DNA of 64,000 nucleotides from Nisaea sediminum (lineage in GTDB: Bacteria > Pseudomonadota > Alphaproteobacteria > Thalassobaculales > Thalassobaculaceae). Location: assembly GCF_014904705.1 (NCBI RefSeq), contig NZ_JACZCQ010000009.1:1-64000 (forward strand). The letters are read 5' to 3'. Within the stretch, counting starts at the first letter, position 1. Each line of letters opens with the position of its first letter. The notes under the pieces were generated by a model that was given only the letters and a program-made list of their open reading frames with translations, had not been told where the DNA came from and did no database searches. This document shows positions 16,928 through 23,251 of this stretch, in pieces. A program made the translations under genes and the position numbers.

Positions 16928-19114
16928 TCAGGCGGCTTCTGCCCTTCCCGCCTGCCGTCCCGCTTTCATTCGCGTCCAAACCATCACCAGAACGACGAGA
17001 GCCGCTCCGGCGATGTTCGCGAGCAGCATCAAAGGCCAGTAGGCCAGGGCCGCGCCGACGATCAGGAGGCAGATTTCCAGGATCCCGATCGGCCCCTCGC
17101 TGTACATCTGGATGAGCGCGTTCGTCGCGTAGATGCCGAAGAGCGAAAAGACGCCGATCTGCATCACTTCCATGACATCGCCCGATATCAGCGGCGTATA
17201 GGCGAAGAGCAGGGGGACGATGTAGAGGCCCTTCGCGATCTTCCAGCTCTCGAAGCCGGTCTCCATCGGGCGCGACCCGGCAATTCCCGCGGCGGTGAAG
17301 GCGGCGAGGCAGACAGGCGGTGTCACGTTGGAGTCCTGGCTCAGCCAGTAGATGATCAGGTGCGCGATGAGCAGGAAGGTGAGGCTCGTGGTCGGGTCGA
17401 CCAGGACCGGCCGGATGGTCACGGCGATCTCGAACGGGATCGACCTGACCAGATCCCAGGCTTCCGCGTTGCTCATTCCCCCGGCGACTTTCGCGACGTT
17501 CGGATGATCGACGAGGAAAAACAGTGCCGATTTCGCCGGGTCGGCAATGCCCTGCATCAGCTGTTCCACGACGATCCCGTCGGCCATGATGCCGGCGAGC
17601 GCGGGAGCGGTCAGGATCGCGATGATGATGTAGGCGGCCGTCACCGGGAGTCCCATCCCGAGAACGAGAGAGGCGACCGCGATCAGTGCCAAGGCGATGA
17701 CCAGGGAGCCCTGGGACCACTGGACGATCATGAGCGAGAAGCCGTTGCCGACGCCGCTTGTGACGATTGCGTTGTTCATGATGCCGATGGTGACCAGCAG
17801 GATCGCGGTCAGGACCGAGGCGTTCACGCCGGTGACCAGCGCCTCGATGATCTTTTTCGGTCCCATGACAACGGGTTCGAAACTGTCCCCCGGAACGAAC
17901 CGGGCGATCAGGCTGGTGAACCAGGAGGTTCCGATCAATGCCGCGATGGCCCAGCAGGCGGCATAGGCGGGCGTGACGCCGGTCAGCAGCAGCCAGACCA
18001 TCGTGCCGAGCGGGATGACGAAGACCAGTCCACCCGAGACGAGCTTGCCGCGATCGATCGTCATGTCGATTTCGGCGCCGGCGTTGCGCTTCACCGCCTC
18101 GATCCGGACGATACAGGCGATCGAGAGGAAATAGAGGATCGCCGGAACGATCGAGACGGCGACGATCGTACTGTAGGGAATGCCGGTATAGCTCGCCATG
18201 ACGAAGGCGCCGGCACCCATGATCGGCGGCATGATCTGGCCTCCGGTGGAGGCCGCGGCCTCGACGCCCGCGGCGAATTTGGGGCGGAAGCCGTTCGCCT
18301 TCATCAGCGGGATCGTGATGACGCCGGTCGACGCGGTATTCGCGACCGCGGAGCCGGAAATCGTCCCGGTCAAAGCCGAGGAAATCACGGCGACGAAGGC
18401 GGCGCCGCCCTTCACCCGGCCGGCAACGGATTTGGAGATCTCGATCACGAAATGGCTGGCCCCGGAGACCACGAGAAAGCCGCCGAAAATCATGAAGAGC
18501 GCGATGTTCGTGGACGAAATGCCCGCCAGGACCCCGAACATGCCCTCGTCGTTGAACAGGCTGCGGAACAGCACGTCGTCCAGCGGCAGGCTCGCGGCGC
18601 GGAACACGCCCGGCATGTAGCTGCCGAGGAAAAGGATGTAGGAGGCCGACAGAATCACCAGGATCGGGATCACCCATCCGGAGACCCGCCGGGAAAGGTC
18701 GATGCAGGCAAAGATCAGGATGAAGCCGGCGGTCCAGTCCACCCAGTTGAGTTGCCAGCCCTGGCCCGTGACCGCGAGGGAGCGCTCGTAGATGTAGTTC
18801 TCGGCACCGGCGACCCACATCGCCGAAGCGGCGATGGCCGTGGCGTAGGCGAGATCGATGGTCCAGGCAAAGGGGGTATTTGCGCGGCGTCCGAAAGGAG
18901 AAAACGTGATCGCCGCGAGGAACGCGAAGCCGCCGAAATGGATCGCGTTCTGCCACAGCCCCGGTTCGTTCAGATAGACGTTCGTCGCGATGTGCCAGAT
19001 GCCGAAAGCCGCCGCGAAGAGAATCGCCAGTCGTGAGGCCATCGTCTTGTCTGGTGCGGACGGGTCAAGTAGGTCGGCGCGCATGGACGCACCGGCGGTT
19101 TCGCTATCGCTCAC
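16928..19114 (-). CDS. TRAP transporter fused permease (TAXI-associated, DctQM fusion)
   Basis: A 728-residue polytopic membrane protein in which a DctQ-like N-terminal part (about residues 25-170) is fused to a DctM-like carrier. Carrier motifs: FMIFGGFLVVSGASHFVIEIS, SALTGTISGSAVANTASTGVITIPLM near residue 240, and GGQIMPPIMGAGAFVMASY. The second half carries LGMGLPVTAAYIIIAIL and the late SNVTPPVCLAAFTAAGIAGSRPMETG. Such 4TM-12TM fusions pair with TAXI-type binding proteins, exactly what is encoded next to it. The GTG start at 19114 has a strong GGGAGGGG ribosome site. Confidence 0.94.
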   Translation of the reverse strand: MSDSETAGASMRADLLDPSAPDKTMASRLAILFAAAFGIWHIATNVYLNEPGLWQNAIHFGGFAFLAAITFSPFGRRANTPFAWTIDLAYATAIAASAMWVAGAENYIYERSLAVTGQGWQLNWVDWTAGFILIFACIDLSRRVSGWVIPILVILSASYILFLGSYMPGVFRAASLPLDDVLFRSLFNDEGMFGVLAGISSTNIALFMIFGGFLVVSGASHFVIEISKSVAGRVKGGAAFVAVISSALTGTISGSAVANTASTGVITIPLMKANGFRPKFAAGVEAAASTGGQIMPPIMGAGAFVMASYTGIPYSTIVAVSIVPAILYFLSIACIVRIEAVKRNAGAEIDMTIDRGKLVSGGLVFVIPLGTMVWLLLTGVTPAYAACWAIAALIGTSWFTSLIARFVPGDSFEPVVMGPKKIIEALVTGVNASVLTAILLVTIGIMNNAIVTSGVGNGFSLMIVQWSQGSLVIALALIAVASLVLGMGLPVTAAYIIIAILTAPALAGIMADGIVVEQLMQGIADPAKSALFFLVDHPNVAKVAGGMSNAEAWDLVRSIPFEIAVTIRPVLVDPTTSLTFLLIAHLIIYWLSQDSNVTPPVCLAAFTAAGIAGSRPMETGFESWKIAKGLYIVPLLFAYTPLISGDVMEVMQIGVFSLFGIYATNALIQMYSEGPIGILEICLLIVGAALAYWPLMLLANIAGAALVVLVMVWTRMKAGRQAGRAEAA

Positions 19115-19141
19115 GACGGTCCCCTCCCGAGAATCAGAGAA

Positions 19142-19169
19142 CAGGAGCGCGTCCGGGGACGCGCTCCTG
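19142..19169 (-). terminator. Strong hairpin between TAXI binding-protein and fused-permease genes
   Basis: Thirteen-base arms CAGGAGCGCGTCC / GGACGCGCTCCTG with a two-base nominal loop, 20 bases past the binding-protein stop and 28 bases before the permease start. It has no T tract. The position matches an element favouring binding-protein mRNA over permease mRNA, as in the other TRAP operon at 10100. Confidence 0.65.
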
Positions 19170-19188
19170 CTGCGAAGATCTTGTCGGC

Positions 19189-20187
19189 TTACTGGGCCTT
19201 GAGATGGTCCGGAATGGTCAGACCGGCCTCTTCGTAGAAGCGCTGGGCGCCCGGATGCAGGGGCACCGGCAGACCGGCAAGCGCCTTATCCAGCGCCATG
19301 GCCTTGGTGGCCGGATGGATCGCCTGCAGGAAGGGCAGGTTCTCGAACATCGTTTTGGTCAGCATGTAGACATGGTTCTCGTCGACCGTGTCGTTGACCG
19401 CGAGGAAGTTCGGCTGCGCGACGGTCTGAATATCTTTGGTCTGACCCGGATAGGTTCCGGCCGGGATGGTGTACGGGACCCAGAGCTTGCGGTCGCCGTC
19501 CATCTTGACGGCCTGCTCCGGCGTGACGTCGAGGATCGTGAACTTGCCTTCGTTGGCGGCCATCAGCTGGGTGATGGCACCGACGGGCGTGCCGCCGGGG
19601 ATGCCGGCGGCCGAGATCTGACCGTTGGCCAGGGCCGCGCCGGTCGGGCCGTAGCCCGCATACATCAGGTTGAAGTCCTTATCCATGTCGAGACCGAGCC
19701 CGGCGAGCAGGACCCGATTGGAGCCGATCGTGCCGGAGCTCTGACCGCCCATGCCGGCCGGCTGCCCCTTGAGGGCGACGATGTCGTCCATCGTGCCGGT
19801 CTTCGCGAGATCGGTCGGCACGACGAAGTGCTCGATGTTCTGCCACAGCATGCTGATCGAACGGATGTTCTTCTGCGGCTCGGAGATCGGGCCGGTGCCG
19901 GTCTTCGCGTAGGCGCCGAACAGGCCCTGCAGGATCGCGAAATCGGCGGTGCCGGCGCCGAGCGCCTGCACATTCGCGCCGGAGCCGGCGGAATTGACCG
20001 CGGTCAGCGAGAACTTTTCCTTCGGCAGCAGCTTGACTTTGGTGAGCGTGGAAATCGCAGTTCCGACCGGGTGATAGGTGCCGCCGGTCGACGCGGTATT
20101 GAGGACGTAGTCCTTCTCGGCGGCATGAGCAAAGCCAGCAGCCATGGTGAATGCGACGCCCAGGGCGAGCGTTTTGAGGATTTTCAT
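19189..20187 (-). CDS. TAXI family TRAP substrate-binding protein
   Basis: A 332-residue exported protein: signal peptide of about 23 residues (ending FAHAAEKD), then the TAXI hallmark YVLNTASTGGTYHPVGTAIS, NSAGSGANVQALGAGTADFAILQ and the late PNFLAVNDTVDENHVYMLTKTMFEN. TAXI proteins deliver ligand to fused TRAP permeases in the periplasm; reported ligands are glutamate/glutamine-like or other carboxylates, but the ligand is not deducible here. The start is preceded by GGGAGG. The upstream 280 bases are shared with the divergent GFA gene. Confidence 0.93.
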   Translation of the reverse strand: MKILKTLALGVAFTMAAGFAHAAEKDYVLNTASTGGTYHPVGTAISTLTKVKLLPKEKFSLTAVNSAGSGANVQALGAGTADFAILQGLFGAYAKTGTGPISEPQKNIRSISMLWQNIEHFVVPTDLAKTGTMDDIVALKGQPAGMGGQSSGTIGSNRVLLAGLGLDMDKDFNLMYAGYGPTGAALANGQISAAGIPGGTPVGAITQLMAANEGKFTILDVTPEQAVKMDGDRKLWVPYTIPAGTYPGQTKDIQTVAQPNFLAVNDTVDENHVYMLTKTMFENLPFLQAIHPATKAMALDKALAGLPVPLHPGAQRFYEEAGLTIPDHLKAQ

Positions 20188-20467
20188 TCGTTGCCTCCCA
20201 GTTGATAACCTGTTGGGTCAATCAGAGAGGATGTAGATAGTGAATCCGGAAGCTTTGTGAACTGGTATTCGTAATTCTTCTCAAATGAGACCTTTCTCTC
20301 TTTTGCCTGGATCTGGGGATCCGGGCCGAAGACAAGGTTTAAAGAGCAGGGTTCATTTTCACGACGTGGAACCGGCCGTCTCGGCATCCCGGCTTACGCT
20401 GTCTGTCGGTGTCCCGAAGCTGTCGGGTTCACCCAGTCTGACCACTCGCGTTCAAGGGAGGAACAGC

Positions 20468-20860
20468 ATGGATCGCGTTACCGGCGGGTGCCTCTGCGGC
20501 AAGGTCCGGATTGCAGCATCCGGACAGCCCTACAGGGTCGGCATGTGCCATTGCCTCGATTGCCGCAAACATCACGGAGCGCTGTTTCACGCCTCCGCGA
20601 TCTTTCCCGCGGATGCGGTGTCGGTGGAGGGCGAGACACGCGACTTTCGGGGGCGGCATTTTTGTCCGGACTGCGGCTCGACCGTCTTCGGGCGGAGCGG
20701 CGACGAGATCGAAGTGAATCTCGGAAGCCTGGATGCGCCGGATCAATTCACACCGACCTACGAACTCTGGACCATCCGGCGCGAGGCCTGGCTGCCGCCG
20801 TTCCCGCTGGCGCGGCATTACGAGCGCGATCGTGAGTCAGGCGGGCGCACGGAGCCCTGA
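20468..20860 (+). CDS. GFA family (CENP-V/GFA zinc) protein
   Basis: 130 residues with the whole GFA zinc scaffold: GGCLCGKVR near residue 7, CHCLDCRKHHG near 32 and FCPDCGSTVF near 68, giving the expected cysteine set for two zinc sites. The family includes glutathione-dependent formaldehyde-activating enzyme-like proteins, but most members have no proven activity. The ATG at 20468 has GGGAGGAAC upstream; an open frame reaching back to 20285 is not conserved-looking. It is transcribed away from the TAXI operon and towards gss, with 17 bases between the two 3' ends. Confidence 0.87.
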   Translation: MDRVTGGCLCGKVRIAASGQPYRVGMCHCLDCRKHHGALFHASAIFPADAVSVEGETRDFRGRHFCPDCGSTVFGRSGDEIEVNLGSLDAPDQFTPTYELWTIRREAWLPPFPLARHYERDRESGGRTEP

Positions 20861-20877
20861 GCCCCGCGCAGCCTCCG

Positions 20878-22767
20878 TCAAAGCTCGTCGTCGGGTAGCA
20901 CGCGCAGCGGCAGGATATCGCTGTTCGTCGTCAGGATCGGCGACGGATCGACGCGCACGCAGGCGCCGCCATAGCTCCCGCCGACCGAGAAGGTGCCGAT
21001 CTGGACATATTTCCCGTCCAGTTTCGGCAGCGGGAAGAGTTCCTGGTAGATCTGGTCCTGCTCCTCGAAATTGCCCTCGGTCGCGGAGACCAGATTCTCG
21101 TCGCGGTCATAGATCGCGATGTTGTGGCCGCAGCGCCCGACGATCGGCTTCAACACGTAGCCTTTCCGGGCGATGCTGTCGGTGAGTTCGAAGCTGGAGT
21201 CGAGCAGGTAGCGGTTCTCCGGGTACATTGAGGAGAGGACCGGCAGGATTGCCTTGTTGCTCGGGATCAGGGTCCAGAGTGGCTCGAACACCATGACCTC
21301 CTCGCGCAGAAGCACGTCGACCAGACGTGGTTTCTGGGTCTTGCGGTCGATCGTCCGGTGCAGCTCGAGATCCTCGGCATCGTCCTCGAGATCGTGGCGG
21401 ATCTGGTCGAGCGCGGTCTCCCAGGCCCAGGATTTCCAGACCCATTTGATGCGCACGCCGTCCGCGTCGCAGACCCAGCCCTCGTCGTCCCATGTCATGC
21501 CGGACGTGCCCTTTATGATCTTGCTGCGGATGCCCGCCGCATCCATCGATTTCTGTATGAAGAGCGCGTGGTAGGTCTCCTCGAGATCGCGGTCCTGCAT
21601 GATGTGGAGGATGTCGCCGACCTCGGCCTCTTCCCAGGCTTGCTTCAGGTTCTCGAGCAGGTCCTCGCCCGGGCACCAGCCGTCGGTGCAGCCGAAATGC
21701 TCGGCCCAGCGGCCCTGAACCAGACCGGTCTCCATGTGGCAGGAGGCTGAATCCGCGTTGTATTCGTAGACCTTCAGGCCGCGCTCGGAGAGCGAGAAGT
21801 CGAAGCGGCCGGTGATCATCTCGTTGCGCCGGTTGCTCCAGGATTTCTGGATTCTCGGCCAGATCGCCGGCGGCAGGTTGAATTTCCGCAGCAGCTTCTC
21901 GTCGTTCAGCACCAGATTGGTCGCGTGCAGGAACATGCGGTGCAGTTCGTTCGTCGCGCGGCGGATCTCGTTATGCGCCGTCTCGCTGATGCAGATATAT
22001 TTCCGCCCGTCGGCCTCGTCGGTCGCAAGTTTGCAGCCGCCCATCATTTCGATATAGGCGGCCTCTGCCGGGTCGGAGGTGTCGAGCCAGCCGTCCTCTC
22101 CTGCGCCCGATTGTCGGAGTTCCCGCATGACCGGGCGGAAAACCTCCGGCGGAACCTCCCGGTAGGCCTCTGCGCCGGTCGCGTCTTCCGTCTGTAGAAC
22201 CCAGCCCAGCACCTCGCCGTCATCGTAAGTGCAGTCGACCCAGTGGCCGCCCTCCGCATCGACGCGCATCGGCAGTTCCCGCGCCCAGTCCTGCCCGGCC
22301 GGCCAGGCCTTGTGATCGACATTCTGCTCTGCGATCCGGACCCGGTCGGCCAGGACCTCGGTGATGACGGCGACATGGCCGGTCACGTCGAAGAAGCCGC
22401 CTTCCTTCCAGATCATAAGGCCACCGACTTCCGGCGCGCGCACCGACCCGTTCCGGAAGGAGCGGAGCGGCATCCTGCTGCCGTCGGCAATGACCTTGAC
22501 CTCCCGCAACTGGAAGATGTCGTAAGCCATGGCGATGTCCTCGAAGACATAGCCCTTGTTATGGTACAGCCAGCGTCGGGCGAACTCGACGCACTGCCAT
22601 TTGTGGCCGAGATAGGTGCCGTCCATCACGCTTCTGTAGTGCTGCCGTGTCGGCAGCTCCGCATTGTCCACCGTCTCGTAATCCGAGGAATAGGCGTCCA
22701 CTCCGCCGGGCGCGATCCCGATCACGGCACCGAAAGGTTCGGACTCGGGCAGATGCTTGTTGTGCAT
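20878..22767 (-). CDS. gss: Bifunctional glutathionylspermidine amidase/synthetase
   Basis: A 629-residue protein matching the E. coli enzyme in length and order. The N-terminal CHAP amidase has Cys59 in GHKWQCVEFARRW, His131 in DVTGHVAVITE and Glu147 in RVRIAEQN, the same numbers as the known E. coli triad. The C-terminal ATP-grasp synthetase (about 220-620) has RFDFSLSERGLKVYEYNADS and a late KPIVGRCGHNIAIYD. It conjugates glutathione to spermidine and can hydrolyse the product. The ribosome site is weak. No polyamine genes are adjacent; it is a single-gene unit. Confidence 0.95.
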   Translation of the reverse strand: MHNKHLPESEPFGAVIGIAPGGVDAYSSDYETVDNAELPTRQHYRSVMDGTYLGHKWQCVEFARRWLYHNKGYVFEDIAMAYDIFQLREVKVIADGSRMPLRSFRNGSVRAPEVGGLMIWKEGGFFDVTGHVAVITEVLADRVRIAEQNVDHKAWPAGQDWARELPMRVDAEGGHWVDCTYDDGEVLGWVLQTEDATGAEAYREVPPEVFRPVMRELRQSGAGEDGWLDTSDPAEAAYIEMMGGCKLATDEADGRKYICISETAHNEIRRATNELHRMFLHATNLVLNDEKLLRKFNLPPAIWPRIQKSWSNRRNEMITGRFDFSLSERGLKVYEYNADSASCHMETGLVQGRWAEHFGCTDGWCPGEDLLENLKQAWEEAEVGDILHIMQDRDLEETYHALFIQKSMDAAGIRSKIIKGTSGMTWDDEGWVCDADGVRIKWVWKSWAWETALDQIRHDLEDDAEDLELHRTIDRKTQKPRLVDVLLREEVMVFEPLWTLIPSNKAILPVLSSMYPENRYLLDSSFELTDSIARKGYVLKPIVGRCGHNIAIYDRDENLVSATEGNFEEQDQIYQELFPLPKLDGKYVQIGTFSVGGSYGGACVRVDPSPILTTNSDILPLRVLPDDEL

Positions 22768-23251
22768 TCTTTCGTCTTTTCAAAGATTCGATGTCTTTCG
22801 GCCTGTCCCGCAGCGGACTGACGGGCGGATTGGCGGAGCCTGCCAATCTTGCCATCTTCGGCGAAATCGGTACGGCGAAGAAGAATAATTGGATGCTTCC
22901 CACATCGAAATTTTGGCACTGCAGGGCGGCGGTTAAAGAGCCTCGCCCGGCGATTTTCGGGCTTCCAATTTCCAAATTGTCCTTTTTGGAATTTCCAATC
23001 ATTCCAACAGCGTTTTTGAGATTATTCGATTAATGTCTGGCGCGAACAAACTGGCCCTATTTTAAGGCGCATTTAGGATTTTCATTTCAGATCACAAAGA
23101 AGTTTGCGGTTCGGCACCCTCAAGTTACGTTCGGCGCCCGGATCGCTGCGGGGGTGATTCCGATTGCCGTGACACGGCTCTGGTCCTTATCGATGCCGGG
23201 CTCCCTGCGCCCGCGCTTCTGACCGACGCTCTGACCGGAAGGCCGGCGGTC
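22768..23251. other. AT-rich gene-free region between gss and the DUF4347 gene
   Basis: About 480 bases without a convincing gene. The second half (22950-23090) is much more AT-rich than its neighbours and holds a cluster of TTCCAA motifs. The reading frame of the downstream DUF4347 gene is open back to a stop at 23063, with no ATG, GTG or TTG before 23252. Confidence 0.5.
22963..23007. promoter_or_regulatory. Cluster of four TTCCAA motifs including a perfect palindrome
   Basis: TTCCAA occurs at 22963, 22970, 22993 and 23002. The third copy is half of the palindrome TTGGAA-T-TTCCAA at 22986-22998. Repeated short motifs around a palindrome in the AT-rich upstream region of a large exoprotein gene suggest a multi-site operator. 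The binding protein is unknown. Confidence 0.4.

Noticed and set aside
17360..19036. A 558-codon + strand frame opposite the fused TRAP permease
   Set aside because: Same composition artefact; the real gene on the minus strand has clear family motifs.
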